A stretch of 64,000 nucleotides of DNA from Moringa oleifera (taxonomy: Eukaryota > Streptophyta > Magnoliopsida > Brassicales > Moringaceae), in NCBI GenBank assembly GCA_021397835.1, contig JAJFZO010000581.1, forward strand, positions 1,364,001-1,428,000. The letters are read 5' to 3'. Below are positions 24,525-38,300 of the stretch, in pieces. Position 1 is the first letter of the stretch. Each line of letters opens with the position of its first letter. The notes beneath the pieces are model-generated. The model ran no database searches. It saw only the letters and a list, made by a program, of their open reading frames with translations, and was not told the DNA's origin. Made by a program: the position numbers and the translations under genes.

Positions 24525-24531
24525 ACCTAAT
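24525..24531 (+). promoter_or_regulatory. Candidate MYB46/MYB83 (SMRE-type) site upstream of CESA7
   Basis: ACCTAAT fits the secondary-wall MYB response element ACC(A/T)A(A/C)(T/C). It lies about 115 bases upstream of the CESA7 start codon. A seven-base match is weak alone, but it fits the known regulation of secondary-wall CESA genes by these MYB factors. Confidence 0.3.
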
Positions 24532-26870
24532 GTGTCCACATAAGGGTGGTGTTGTTGGTTGCAGAGTCCCCATTGCCCTGAAGTTAAGCGTCGTCTATTT
24601 TCAACCACCATCGTTTACTCTCTTTCCCTCCCTTCTTGTTAAGCTTCAACGACCACCTTCATTTCCATTTTTTTTTTCTCTCTTTTTTTTTTTGTTGGTT
24701 TTCTTCATACATTTAGTATTATTTCTATTATCTCTATGACATACTGGCTTTATGTCTTCCTCGTGCGTGTGTGTGTGTGTTATACAGAAAAGTTTCATAG
24801 TTTTTGCTTATTTCTAAGAGTTTTTCTGTTTCTTTGGTGATTATCATCCATGCATGTCACGGGGCTATTTCATATGGCAAGGCTGATAGACATGCAAATT
24901 TTGATTGCTTAGACCGTCTCCAAAGGAAAACACCATTTTAGGTGTTCTATTTTGATGTTTTTTTCTCTCTAATGAGGCTGCATATCCCTTTCTACATTTT
25001 ATTGCTGATATAGTGTTGTATTATAGCAACATCAAATGTTCTTTTTTAATTTTCATATTAGTAACTTTGTTTTTTTACTTGTTCACTTAAAATCTATTTT
25101 TGAAACATAATTTAGTACATATATATTATAAAAAATTATATTGTTGAAAGATATCTTATCAAAAATTTTAAAACAAGATCAATATTTAATATTTATTTTA
25201 ATTAATAATAAAATAAAATCAATATTTTATTTAAAAAATTAATTAAAATTAATTATTTTATCATTTTAAATTAATTAATTAAAATATTATTTATTATTAA
25301 TAATTACTAAAATAATATTTATAATACCCAATTGATGTAAAAAAATTAAAAATAAAAAAGAATTGATATTAAAATATTTTCAAAAAAAACATTCTCCCAA
25401 CGTTAAAATGATAAGAAATTTAGTGTGTAGGACTGAAAATAACCTTAGAGAGGTCCTAGCTGATTTGATATCATGGCATGCATTGCATACATACAGGAGG
25501 GTTCGTTTGGTCTTAATGAAACATGTTTTCTCACAATTAAAAAAGGAAAAAAGAAAATACATTAAGGACCTCCTTCCTGTGTATCATCTGCGTCTACTTT
25601 ATGCAGCAATTAGGGAATTTAAGATCCATCTCTCTCAAATAGTAACATGTTTTTCTTATTCATAATCATAGGACCCTTCAGCCTACCATGACAGTATAGA
25701 TCCATTGCTTTCAACAGTCCGGTTGTTAACTGGATCTGCCAGAAGGAAAAAAAAAAAAAAGTGGCCAGAGCATGCTTAGAAAAGAAGAACTTGAAACCCA
25801 AGTCAAGGTTAAATCATTAGGTGCGGAAGTTGAAGTCTCCCCATCCAACACAGTATCGTTTCCCCAACTTATATACTGACTTGAACTCTATACCGGAGGC
25901 CCTATCACATGCCCATGCCTGTAAGCTCAACAGAAATGAAGTCATAGAATCTGCCACCATCTTATCTTCCAAGCTGGCAGATGGCCTTCAGCTGCACTCA
26001 CAGAAGCATTCATAGAAGCTGGGACATGAATAGTCTACATAACCATCCATACAGAAAAACAATAGTGAGTTTAAATAACCAGACAGGAACACAAAAGTTA
26101 TGACTACCCTTTAACTTAGGGCATGCCCAATAAAGCAATCATGATCCTAAGAACTTTTAGATATAAGAAGAAAGCACTTGTAATTGTTTGATACATCATA
26201 TCGAAAAAAATCCTCATCTTCAAGTTCAATTTCTACTGCATGAGGAATCAATCAATACCACATGGAGATCCAATCCTTGCCTTCAAGTCCAATTCCGGAG
26301 TGCATTAGATGACCCTATCATGCAACATCTGAAGGGTGCAATCTGCATCTTCCAAACCCTAATGCCAGTTCCCATGCCCAAGTTATTCAATCTCCTGATC
26401 CAAAATGGATTGAAATCCAAAGTTTACACAATAAAAGTTCTACAGGAATGTAAAGAGGCTGAGATACCCACAAATCACGAATTGTTATCATGAAAACTAA
26501 CTGCTAAGGGTTCAATTCATGGGGTACCTGTGCAGCTCATTCCTGCCAGGTAGATAAATAATACTTCCAGTTTTTGATCAAAATATTTTGAGAAAATGCA
26601 GTATCTGCCTAGGCTGCCATCATCACATCCTAATCTGCTTTCAAGCAAGTGGATAAAATGAAAGGGAAATGTCAGACCTCTTAAATGTTACAAGCAATTT
26701 GTCAAGAAAGTCCTCTTCTATAATTAGAATTCTAATAAATTTGATACAGGTCGTGTATACACTAATGCTATACAGAATACCAAGAACCACATCTTCGTCA
26801 AAGAAGCACAAAGGAAGATCACCTGCACATGTTCTATTGTTAGAACCCCTCTTGAAAATTTTTTGTACAG
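24532..26870. other. CESA7 upstream region, AT-rich island and IF-3 3' flank
   Basis: Immediately upstream of CESA7 is a pyrimidine-rich stretch and a short GT repeat at 24767-24781. A strongly AT-rich island occupies about 25020-25400. The rest, up to 26870, is probably the 3'UTR and downstream flank of the IF-3 gene on the minus strand. No further coding region is supported. Confidence 0.5.
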
Positions 26871-29800
26871 TCACACCCCAGCTGAGACTTCATTTATAGC
26901 TGACTTATTTTTCTTCTTAGTTGGTTCTTGAGCTTTTTGCAGAACATTCTTGTTAGGAACCAAAATCATGAATAAGTTCCTATCCCGGAAATTTTTGCTC
27001 TCCTCAGTTGCATGCTGCAGAGAACAGCAAGAACTAAAGGTAGTAAATACAGGATTTAATGCAAAACCAAATCTCAGCTGAAATAAAATGAGAATCCATG
27101 AATCTTAAAGCAAAGACAATAAAGTAAAATATACATTAAGATCATATCACCCAAGGAAAGAAAATCCACAAACGAAAACCAAAGAAGATATTTCAGCCAA
27201 TATACAAAATGAGACACTGGTTCAGATTTCTTATATTTATCTTTTTTATCAGAAGCTTTCTTGTATCAATCAACAATGATTATTTGACAATTCCCTTCTG
27301 TTGGAGAGTCGTTAATTGCAATCCAAAATAACATCCATTAAATCCTAATTCTAATTTTCAGCTCTTTACCAATTCCAGAAAATCATATGCAGTTTGAGCT
27401 AGCCCGACTAGCTGAGAACCCCATTGCTTTGTCATGGTCCAGCCAAATAAATTCCAAACTTACTGCTCAAAAGATGGGCAATGACTAATCTTAACCAATT
27501 ACCAAACTCTTAGATTTAATTAGAGTCAACTATCAAAACCAAACATGATGGTCAACTGCATGATATCATCTCAAAACAAATCCAAATTTACACGATTCTA
27601 GAAAACTTAATTCATTCCACTTTCTTGGCCTAAATTGCATATATTATTATTCATTCATTACATGGGATAAAAAGATAGTTCAGGTAGTTCAGGAATACCT
27701 CCCCAACATCATTCTGGAAACGTCTGATAAGCTCAATAGCAATATTTCTGAAATCATTTTCCCGTCCTTTCATGTTTACTATCACCTTAACCTACAGGCA
27801 TTGACAATATCAATTCAATAAAATAATATCAGAAGCACGTAACTTTTTCCCCATAGTACAAATAGGCAAATACTAACATAGAAAAAAACTAAGCAACCTT
27901 GTTACCGTCTTTTAAAAACTTCCGTGCAGCTTTCAAACGCACAGAATAGTCATGTTCATCAATGTTGTAACTGTCAAGAAAATGAACACAAGCAATTTAA
28001 AGAAACAATAAGCACACCGAACAGCCTACAATATTGACATACCAACTTTGAAGAAAGGTATTAAAATGGAAAGGGTAGAATTTCATATCTATAAATATGA
28101 ATTTATCTATGCTGAATATATCATTAAATACCAGTCATATTCTAGTAATACTAGTAACAACATCTTGTAAGATTGACACGGACCCATCCAGGAAAAGGTA
28201 ACATTAAACAGAGTACTTAATATCTCCTCTGATTTTTTTTTTTATTTTTATTTTTTAAAAGAGTTCTTATTATCTTGTAATTTCTTACACAAGCTTTACC
28301 GCCATAATGCACAGTTAGGCTTGTGTATTATGGTAGATCTATATCTACTTTCTATCTTAAAGCAGTTCAAGTCTAACATGATCAGATCTTGCAACTGCAT
28401 GATGAGACAAGAAAATTTGGAAACGGTGGGCTCTCTAGTATGTTTGGCATAACTGCAGTGTAACAATAGCTAGAATCAAGAATATTGGAAGAATGGTCAG
28501 ACGAATTCCACTTAGCCATACAGCTTCATACATAACATTAAGATGTTATTATGAAAAAAATTTCACACAGAAAGAAAGCAGCATACTTTGGGACAGACAC
28601 AAAAATCATAATTGCGAATTAAAAGAAAAGAAAATGAGAGTAATTACCCCATTTTGAGCTCTTTTAACTCCATACGAACAGCTGACATGCAAGAAGACAC
28701 TTTAGTTACTATCCCTTCTCACAAGCGAGAACTTTTGCATGAATAAGAAAATATAAATGGGAAGTGCTATATTTGCTTCTGATAAAAAATAAAGGGAAGT
28801 GCTAAATATAGAAACATCTTGGCAGATGAAATAGCAGCATGTAAGGCATATAGGAAGAAAAGCTGCAGATTTAGCATTTCCTTAACAGAAAACTTTGAGC
28901 AGAGAAGTGTCACCAGTACTTTTTTTCTGCTGTTCCTTTTTCTTCTTTTGTTGTTCATATCTGTATTTACTGTGAAAAGTAAAAGCTAGTATAAATACAC
29001 TTTGATAATGCAAATTCACAGCATATACGATCAACTCTGTTCTGAACTACAAAACACCACAACTTACGGTAGCAGTAAAAAATCATGACCTGATAGTCAT
29101 TCTTTTGTTCAAACACAATTAATTAAAATATTTTGCTGCTAAATATTTAAATTCGCACAACCCTGTCTTCCAACCACAATGTAGATAGACTAAGAATGCA
29201 AGACGTATGAATATAAATGCATACACCTAAGACGTATGAATATAAATGCATACAATGAATATAAATGCATACAATGAATATAAATGCATACACCTAAGAC
29301 GTATGAATATAAATGCATACACCTATAATACATTCATGTCCTTAAGATGACGCATCATCATAGAACAATATACCTGTAATTCATTATTCTTAGAACAGGA
29401 GGGTCTGCATCGGGAGATAATATCACCTGCAAAAGAGCCAGGAACGGGCAAATATGCATTAATAACTATGTTCTGGAACGCAATCACTTACCACACATTA
29501 CGGCAAGCTAATGGAATGACCTTTTTTAGTAAAAAGCTCAACTAATCATTCACAGATAAAAACATACCAGATCAAGCTCAGCATCTTCAGCCATTTGAAT
29601 GGCTTGACTTTTAGGAACTATACCCACCTACAGGTGAGAAACAATTTGGAATAGCAGATTTTAGGCAGATTGAAGTACACTTAGAAGCTCAAAGAAAGCA
29701 CAGTTAAAATTTGATGGGAAGAGAAAATAGAAGTTTCTAAACTTCACTTGAACTGCCTAAGCAGAATAAAGAGTAAAATTTTAAAAAGTAAAGGCTTCTC

Positions 29801-30305
29801 ACTATCACCGATATGATAAAATTACAACAAAAAGTAAAATTGAAAACCACTAACCATATTCTGCTGCTCATCAATCAGCCTCACGGTAGCAGACCTATTG
29901 TTGCATACAAACAGACACTTCAAAATCAACCAAATAGACTTCAAACCAACCAAATTAGCTTCAAACTCACTCAAAACCTATACATATAGACAACTACACG
30001 GAACGTGGCTAGCATTACCTGATAGTGGAGACATCAAGTGCCTCATCTTCATCGGAATCGCTCTGCCGAGACCGCCTAGAGTCACGGCCCCCAGATAAGC
30101 GGGGCCCACCGCCACCATAACGGGCGCCGACGCTAAAGCTCCGGATAGAAGAGGAGAGAGAAATGAAAGAGATGGTATGATGACGGAGACGGAGACCAAA
30201 GAGCTTGGATTCGAGGGAGGCGAGACAGAGTAGAGTACACGGTGTCGTTCTGGTGGGACTGGTATAGAGGGGATTAAAGGGAAGATTGCTGGTTATCCCA
30301 GCCAT
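26871..30305 (-). CDS. SVR9L1: Plastid translation initiation factor IF-3 (9 exons)
   Basis: Exons in transcript order: 30305-30019, 29894-29855, 29627-29568, 29426-29374, 28969-28920, 28681-28648, 27970-27898, 27791-27699, 27014-26871 (stop TGA), giving 277 residues. The first 90 or so residues are Ser/Arg-rich with a Gly-rich stretch (RYGGGGPRLSGGR), as expected of a plastid transit peptide. The IF3 N-terminal domain follows (RLIDEQQNMVGIVP, AEDAELDLVILSPDADPPV, RIMNYSKYRYEQQKKKKEQQ), then the C-terminal domain (KELKMGYNIDEHDYSVRLKA, VKVIVNMKGRENDFRNIAIE). IF-3 keeps small ribosomal subunits free and proofreads start-codon pairing. I recall Arabidopsis At4g30690 (SVR9-like 1) as the counterpart, between the PPR and eIF(iso)4G genes as here. 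The seventh donor (AAG|GTTGCT) is weak but is the only one keeping frame. Confidence 0.9.
29201..29323. repeat. Minisatellite in IF-3 intron 4
   Basis: Direct repeats built from GAATATAAATGCATACA alternate with a longer form that adds ACCTAAGACGTAT. About five copies occur in 120 bases, in the order long, long, short, short, long. This suggests unequal exchange or slippage inside the intron between exons 4 and 5. Confidence 0.85.
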
Positions 30306-30376
30306 GGCGTTGTAGAGGCTGCAGTGGAGTTGCCACGCATGTGTAAGAACTTATCCGATAACAAATTATGTAGAGG

Positions 30377-30395
30377 GAGAGAGAGAGAGAGAGAG
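30377..30395. repeat. (GA)n tract upstream of IF-3
   Basis: A short GA run lies about 75 bases upstream of the IF-3 start codon, probably in the leader or core promoter. On the IF-3 strand it reads as CT repeats, a common feature near plant transcription starts. Confidence 0.6.
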
Positions 30396-30404
30396 GTGCT
30401 GATT

Positions 30405-30436
30405 TGGGCTAGGGTGACGGGCAATACGAAAGCCCA
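30405..30436. promoter_or_regulatory. Pair of site II (TGGGCT) motifs, IF-3 promoter
   Basis: TGGGCT at 30405-30410 and its reverse complement AGCCCA at 30431-30436 lie 100-130 bases upstream of the IF-3 start. Paired TGGGCY motifs (site II, bound by TCP factors) are typical of nuclear genes for organelle proteins and translation, so the match fits the product. Confidence 0.4.
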
Positions 30437-32050
30437 TCAAGCAAAAATGGTTAAAACCCGAACAATTGATGGGGAAGGGCCGGATCATGAAACCCAAACG
30501 GCCATGGAATCTGTCGTTTTGTTTGACTGTCTTCATCATAGAATTACCACCAATGAGCAGCAGGCACAGCGAACACAGGATCCAAATCAGGTGAAAAAGT
30601 AACAGTATCTTTGCAAATTTTTTACAGATCTTACCATTTTGAAGCTAAAAGATCCCAACTATAATTAGTTAACCAGATCTACTCCAAGGCTTCCCAAACA
30701 GGACACAAAGCATCAATGCTTTTGAGGGTGCACGTGACCCAACGGCGTCGTTGAACGAGGAACTCTGCTACGCCTCTCCCTAAACAAAGGAAAGTGAACA
30801 GAAGCTGAGAGTAACTGACACGTGGAAGTCAAGTTGTGCTGCTGTCACTTGCAGATACCGGTAGACAATAAGCACGGGTGCGTGGGACCTCGACGAGGAG
30901 GCAGGGACCCAAAGCCAGTAGCCGGTTAACTTTAGGTGATAAATAGAAACGTCAGTGATGTTGTTTCGAAACGTTTGGGAATTTTAGGAAATAACATCAT
31001 TTGAAAGGAAACTTGATGTAAACAATTTCTTTAGGCACATGGTTTTATCTTGTCCGGTAAAGTACCCGGTTTGTCCCTCCCGTTGTAGCCCAGCTCGTGA
31101 TTCTTGACTAGTTGGGTGTTGTGTAATTACCTTGTTGCCTATTGGACTATAATTATACCTTTTGAAAATCAAGTATTATCAGAAAATTTAATTATAAATA
31201 TGACCTATGATATCTCTATGTTCTGTAGTTGTAACTTGTAATATGCAAATGATCTTTCATATTAATAAAAGTTCTAAATATTATTTATTTATGTTGTTAA
31301 TATAGTAAAAATAAAATTGTACCGAATCAATGAAAAGCAAAGATAAAGTATAACACCAATGATCCAATCAAAGACGTTTTGATGCTAAAAGTATGATAAA
31401 TTCAACAAGGTAATTTAGTATTGAGAAGATGCCTAGCAAGTCAATGTGACAAATGGTTAGTCTCAAATATTTTTTATAATAAATAAAAGATAAATTTTGT
31501 GTTATTAAAATTGGTCAATTATTCAATTTAATCTGTTAAATGTTTTCTAGATATATTTACCAATAAATTATTTGGTTGATTTAAATAAGTTTGACAAAAA
31601 TTATGAACCATTGGATTTTACCATGATGCTTATTAGATTCTAAAATCTCATTATTTATTTATTTATTGTTGTCTTTTGATTATACCAAAAAGTAAATAAT
31701 TACAAAAATCATGATTTTTTATTTTTAAATATATATAAATTATTTTTTGGGAAATTACCTTTGATAACTTTTTTTAAAGAAAAAAAATCCGTGAATTTAG
31801 TAATTATGAAAATCAAATCTCCTAGTTTCCTGTATCATTAATCCAAATCTTAAGACCTCCAGAGAGCTAAAGGGCACATTGGTCAATCCAGCACAAGGGA
31901 AATCTAACTTGTAACTAGTACCCTTACAACTAAGGACAAGGACGTAATTACATTCCACTTATGGTATTTTCCAAAACTAAAAAAAATTACAGAATCCTAG
32001 TTGTTAAAGGAAAAGGGAAAAGAAAAAATAAATAGGAAAATTGGGAAATA
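30437..32050. other. Divergent spacer between IF-3 and eIF(iso)4G
   Basis: The two genes are transcribed away from each other. The part near IF-3 (30700-30920) is GC-richer, while 31150-31820 is strongly AT-rich. No gene is recognised, and the open frames here have no family features. Confidence 0.5.
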
Positions 32051-32357
32051 GTAAACATAATACACTCATCAAAGAAGGGTTTCTATTTCTCCCCACCGTC
32101 CTCACTTCTCTTCTCTTCTTCGCTCTCCGCAGAAGAGAGAGAAAAACAACCTCAACACAGAATCCTCTCTCTTTGGATAAAACACAATACTCCCCCTTTC
32201 TTTCTCGTTCTCCATCTGTCTTTCTTATATACCTAAGCTCTCAGTCTTGATTCAGCGTTGTACGCATCGCTGAATCTGTTTCTTTATTTCGTTACTATAT
32301 ATCCATAGGTTTCTTAATCGGACGGTGGAGATTCAATCTCGAGTGAAAGATCGAGGT

Positions 32358-35300
32358 ATGCAGCAGGGTGATCAGACAGTGTTGAACTTGAGACCTGGTG
32401 GTGGTCGAGGAAGCAGACTACTTGGTCCTCGCTTCGAGTCCTCCTCTTCTTCAGCTTCTTCTGCTTTAGCTTTCGGTTCTCTCTCTTCTTCTGATCTTCC
32501 TCTCTTGCGTCCTTATGGCGGTGGTCCTCCTTCTTTCTCTATAAAGGTATTCGAAGATACAAAGCTTCTCTCTCTCTCTCCTTGGATCTGGGCCTTTTAT
32601 GTTTATCCTTAGTTTTTTTTTTTTTAATTGTATGTACATGGACTTGGTTGAGTTATGATTTTTCAATTGATTTGGTTGCTTGTTTTCGTTGGTGCTTTCG
32701 ATTTTATTGTTTACTGCTGTTGAATTTCGATTTTACTTTTGCATTTAGATTATATTGAGAAAACTGTTAGATTGAGCTTTGGATTTGATATTAGGGAATA
32801 GCGCCAGGTTTTGAGGAAAATATTGGATCTTTTATGATTTTTGGTTATTGTTATTCATGAATACATGTTTTGCTGAATCTTAATATCAGTAGTATCTTTT
32901 GCTTTGAAAATTCGTTTCACAAGTTGTTGGATTTGTCTTACTTGCTGATCCGGGGGCTTAGGGATGTTTTGTATTGCCTGGGTTTATTAGGATAAAAGAA
33001 AGCAGAGAAAGCAAGCTCTGCTACTTTTTGGGTAGATTGTGGTTGTGCTTTTTCCTCCGTGGGAATATCAACTGGGAACTTGGTTTTTGGGTTTATTAGT
33101 TTATGTGCAATTAATAGATACTTATCTCTAACACATGATCGATCACAGTAATGCATCCTTATCGAGCACGCTAATGCATATTGGCATTAACACCTCCAAA
33201 AGAGTGAGTACGTGGAATAATGTTTTAATTTTTGATGGGGCATTCAGCATTTACACCTGCCGATAATAATAGAAAAGCATAATATGTAGGCTTTATGTGG
33301 ATATTCTATGAATTTCGGATGGATCTAACTATTTATTAATGCAGGAGTTAGTGTGATTGTTCCCTCTTATTGCCTTTTTTGGGTCTGTTTTGGTTCAGAT
33401 ATGTTGATTCTGGCCAATATAAACATTATACTCGTTGGTTTGCTTTTAAACTCCAGTGAGATCTTGTGAATGCCTTCTAATAGTCTGTTTCATATGATTT
33501 TAAATTATCTCATGGAGCATCATCTTAGTGTCTGAAGTTCAATTTAATTTGCAAATTGTTGTATTTTTTTGATTGTTTACATCATCTCTCTTTATGCCAA
33601 TCTATGCATATGCTGACATGTTTCTTATAGACTCTTGATTCTTTAGTTGTAGATTTACAGTTGCTAATCTATAATTCCTAATTTCTCTCTTCTTGCAGAG
33701 TGGAGACTCACGATTTGAAGGTCGTGAACGTGTGCGCTACACACGAGATCAGCTGCTACAGCTCAGAGAGGTGATAACTTTAGATTATTCTAATGATGGT
33801 TAAATATGCAATCCAATTTCAGAACTTGCTAGTTAGTGGAAAATATCATGATTCTAAGCATATTTTCTTGGGTCATGTTTCAAAAACATGCCAATGTGTG
33901 AAACATTATTCTATGGACATTCATTTCTGGTCTAGTTCTTTTATTTATAGTTTGATGGTTCTTTTTTTCTGCTAATAATAATAATAATAATAATAAATAG
34001 TTCGATGGTAGGATTAAGAAGACAATTTTTTTTTCCATTTTTTCTTCCAATTGTGCAGTCCCTCCTTGTTTTCTATTTAATTATAGTGCTGAATAAGCAT
34101 GCTGTTTAGAAGTTTGCACATATTAATATGTTGAACATTGTTACAAATCAATGATTGTGTCCATTACCAGTATTACGGCTGAAGCACTTAACGGTTGACT
34201 ATGCTGCTGTCACTACAATTTATCTTCTGTGAGATTTTTAACTCTGCTGCACATTCTTTCACAGGCTGTTGAAGTCCCTGATGATATTTTAAAGATCAAA
34301 CGGGACATTGATACGGAAATCTTCGGTGAAGAGCAAAATTGGAGCCGTGGAGAAAGTAATGTGAGTTGCAAATTGCTTTTGCTTTTCATTTCTTTTCTTT
34401 GTGAATGGAAGTAGTAAAATTCATGATAATTCTGATCATATGTCAACCCCAGTTGTTGAGCTTTCCATTTGCTTTCCTGCTCATGTAAGTTGTCAAATTG
34501 ATTCATAACCACTATCGTCTTTTAATTCCATTCAGCCACCAAGTCAACCTCAGAGTCGTTACGCTGAGTCAGACAATCGAGACTGGCGGAATCGTTCTGC
34601 ACAGTTTCCTTCCTCTGGAGAGGAAAGGTCCTGGGAATCTCTTCGAGAAAATAGAGAGTTTGGTAGCCGGTATGATCCCAGACAGCAAGATGCAAATCAA
34701 TTTAATCGCCAAGACCAGCTCAACCCTCAATTTTCAAGGGCACAAATCTCTTCTAACCAAGGGGTAATTATTTATAGGACAGAGATATGAATTAATTTGA
34801 TCTCTATACTGTTCCTGTACTCATGTATGTACTCATTGTTGGAGGCTGCTAGTTAACACTGTTGTGCACATTTAACTTTGTAGTTCTATCTCTTTGTTTT
34901 ATTTCATTGCAATGTGGTAGTTTTCCTGACTTGAGCAATTAAGATGTGATGGTTTGATTGAAGTGTTGAAAGCATCTAGTAACATGCAACTTTTATGAAA
35001 ATAAAAAGATGTCTTCAAAGTTTCATTAGGCTTTCCTAACTACCCTGGATATGTGCTTAATAACCCATGTGATTACTTAAATCAGCATGGTTCTACATGT
35101 GGACAATCCACTGACTTGATCCTGACTTGGAACTTCTTGAAGTTCTCTTTACTAGTTTCGGTTATGTCAGTCTGGCCGATTACCTCATTTTATAGCAAAA
35201 GGAAGGACTTGTAGAAAAATATTAGTGAGCTAATATTTATGTGCAGCAGTCTGGAAGGATCTTGATGTGAAATTATGAAAAGTTAGAGGCTTCAAAGTGT

Positions 35301-38300
35301 CACTCTGCAGTGTCTTCAAGTTGTCTTGAAACACAATCTTTGATGATCATTCTTTGGTAATATGTCCAGAAATGGTTCAAGATTAATGCACATGTTGTAA
35401 ACGGAAACAAAAGTTTTTCCTTTGTCTGGCTGTTCTGGATAAATCTTGGTAGGTTTATATGGTTTGACTGCCTTAATGATATGGTCAGATTGAGAAAAAT
35501 AGGTAATCTGTACAAAATTGGTTGGTTTATCCGCGCGTGCACAATTTATTAGATTTTTGAATTGAAGTATAGCCTTTGCATTTGTATTAAGTTATAGAAT
35601 TGATTAAGTATCAGATTTATTTCATTTGACTATCTTATTCTCTTCTCAAGGTATTGTTACATGCTTCAGTAAAATTTTTCTGTTTCTATGCTGTTCTCTT
35701 ATTTTTACAAATGTCGTTGTTATTCTTGTCAACCCAGGTTGGACCAGCTCCAGCTTTGGTCAAAGCTGAGATGCCATGGTCAGCTAGAAGGGGTAATATG
35801 TCTGAAAAGGAGCGTGTCTTGAAGACTGTGAAAGGGTAATGTATCATAAGCATCTTATATTTGCATTATATGCTAATAGGTGGACTTATTTGTGAACTGA
35901 CAAGAGTTGGTTGCCTTGTAAAAGGTCTTTCAAATCCTAATTGGCAAGTAATCTGAAAAAAGCTGAAGAATATTGTTAGTTTGTTATTTTTGTGCAATTG
36001 GTATTCTATATAAAAAAGAGTGATGTTGCGAGAACTTTTCTGCATAAACAAATTCATATTTTTGGAACCAACATATATAGACCTTGTCCTACGGTTGGTA
36101 ATGTTGTTCGGAAGGTATAAGTCTTTACTTAAAAGTTATGCTCTGTAGTATGAACAGAGTTGTACTTTGTTCCTGTCGAAGCAAAAGTATGAACAGAGTT
36201 GAAAATTTTGTTCACCCTCATTTAATGGGATTCATTATCATATTATATTATTGTAAGTTTTAAAGTCTAATGCTTATTTAATAGGTTGCATGATGAAGTT
36301 TTCTTAATTATTAAGAGCAAGCCCAGTAGCAAAAATGTTATCTGGTTACATTTTGCTGTATGTAATATTTGTATTATGAGGAAATATCGGTTCCTTCCTG
36401 GCATAAAATTTACTTTTTATGTATGATTTATTTGTGATTATTTCTTTGTTACTTTGATAGTAACTGTAGCCCTTTCTTTTTCCATTGTCATGACTTGATT
36501 ACTTGATGTAATTCAAACTTGATAACATTACTGGTAACAGTTGCATGTAGCTTGTGAAGGTTAGCTGGTTGTTTGAAGACCATTGTCTGTTTTCTATGCA
36601 GGATACTGAACAAGCTAACCCCAGAGAAGTATGATCTTCTCAAGGGTCAACTTATAGACTCTGGCATCACATCTGCTGATATCTTAAAGGTACCCAACCC
36701 CTGATCTTCAGATATGGTTTGTGATCTTTTTTTTCCCTTTTATTTGTCAGTTCAAAACTTTTTAACTCATTTTTTGACTTGCAATGCAGGATGTAATATC
36801 GCTGATATTTGACAAGGCTGTTTTGGAGCCTACATTTTGCCCCATGTATGCTCTTCTGTGTTCTCATCTTAATGAAAAACTCCCTTCTTTTCCATCTGAT
36901 GAACCTGGAGGAAAAGAATACACTTTTAAGCGACTCCTCTTGAACAACTGCCAAGAAGCATTTGAGGGTGCTGACAAATTGAGGGAAGAAGTGAGGCAGA
37001 TGACTGCTCCGGAGCAGGAAGTGGACCGCAGAGATAAAGAAAGAATGGCGAAGCTCCGTACTCTGGGCAACATCCGTCTAATTGGGGAGCTTCTAAAGCA
37101 GAAGATGGTACCTGAAAAGATTGTTCATCACATTGTTCAGGTTATAACAAAGCTGAGGCTTTTCCTTGCTGAGCAAAACACTTTGAAGTAATTTTTACTT
37201 TTGAGGTAACTTAAAAGTTGTTTCTTATGTTTAACAGGAGCTTCTGGGACATGATAATAAAACTTGTCCTGCAGAGGAAAACGTTGAGGCTATTTGTCAA
37301 TTCTTTAACACTATTGGGAAGCAGCTTGATGAGAGCCCAAAATCACGGCGTATAAATGATGTCTACTTTAGTCGATTGAAGGAACTAACATCGAATCCTC
37401 AGCTGGCTCCAAGACTAAGATTTATGGTTCGTGATGTTCTTGATTTACGTGCCAACAACTGGGTTCCCAGGCGTGAAGAGGTAGGCTCCACATGCCTTTG
37501 ATTTGTTTGTAAAATAGACTTGTATGGGTGGATGCATGTGGACATTGCATCATGGAATCTAATTCTTGTTTTTTTAGGTGAAAGCCAAAACAATAACTGA
37601 AATTCATTCAGAGGCAGAAAAGAATCTTGGGTTACGTCCAGGTGCAACCGCAAGCATGAGAAATATTCGTGGTGTTCTTTCTGGTGGTCCAGGGAGTCCT
37701 GGCCAGGCTTTCCCTGTCAATCGACCTGGCTCTGGGGGCATGATGCCTGGCATGCCAGGAGCTAGAAGAATGCCTGGGATGCCTGGAATCGATAATGATA
37801 ACTGGGAGGTTCCCAGGACTCGGTCAATCCCAAGGGGTGATGGAATGGGTATGCAGCCAGGAGGACGCGTCCAGTCACCATTAGTCAGCAAGTCAGCATC
37901 AATGAACTCTAGGCTTTTGCCTCAGGGGAGTGGTGGCATTATAAGTGGGAGGACGAGTGCACTGTTACAGGGTAGCAACCCTCCTACTTCTCGCCCATTT
38001 GCTTTGGGTGGAGAGCCTGCAGCTCAAGTGCCAGTGCCTGCACCTCCTAGGCCTGCTCCTTCTGCTATGGTTCCATCTTTGGAGAAACCAGTGGCTCCAG
38101 CTGCTAGATCAAATCCAGATGAACTTAGGAAAAAAACTGTTTCTCTTCTGGAGGAATATTTCAGTGTGCGGCTTCTGGATGAAGCATTACAGTGCGTGGA
38201 AGAATTAAAGTCTCCATCCTACCATCCTGAAGTTGTGAAGGAAGCCATCTCCCTTGCATTGGAGGCAAGCCCACCATGCATTGACCCAGTCATAAAACTC

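Noticed and set aside
30324..30602. Open frame of 92 codons on the plus strand, upstream of IF-3.
   Set aside because: It overlaps the IF-3 leader and promoter elements (GA tract, site II motifs), its composition is not protein-like, and it matches no family I recognise.
32325..32357. Upstream extension of the eIF(iso)4G frame.
   Set aside because: It would start at GTG; the first ATG at 32358 begins the conserved [16 protein letters not shown]-terminus.
36864..37073. Minus-strand open frame opposite the eIF(iso)4G MIF4G exon.
   Set aside because: It is a shadow of the coding exon on the other strand, with no independent features.
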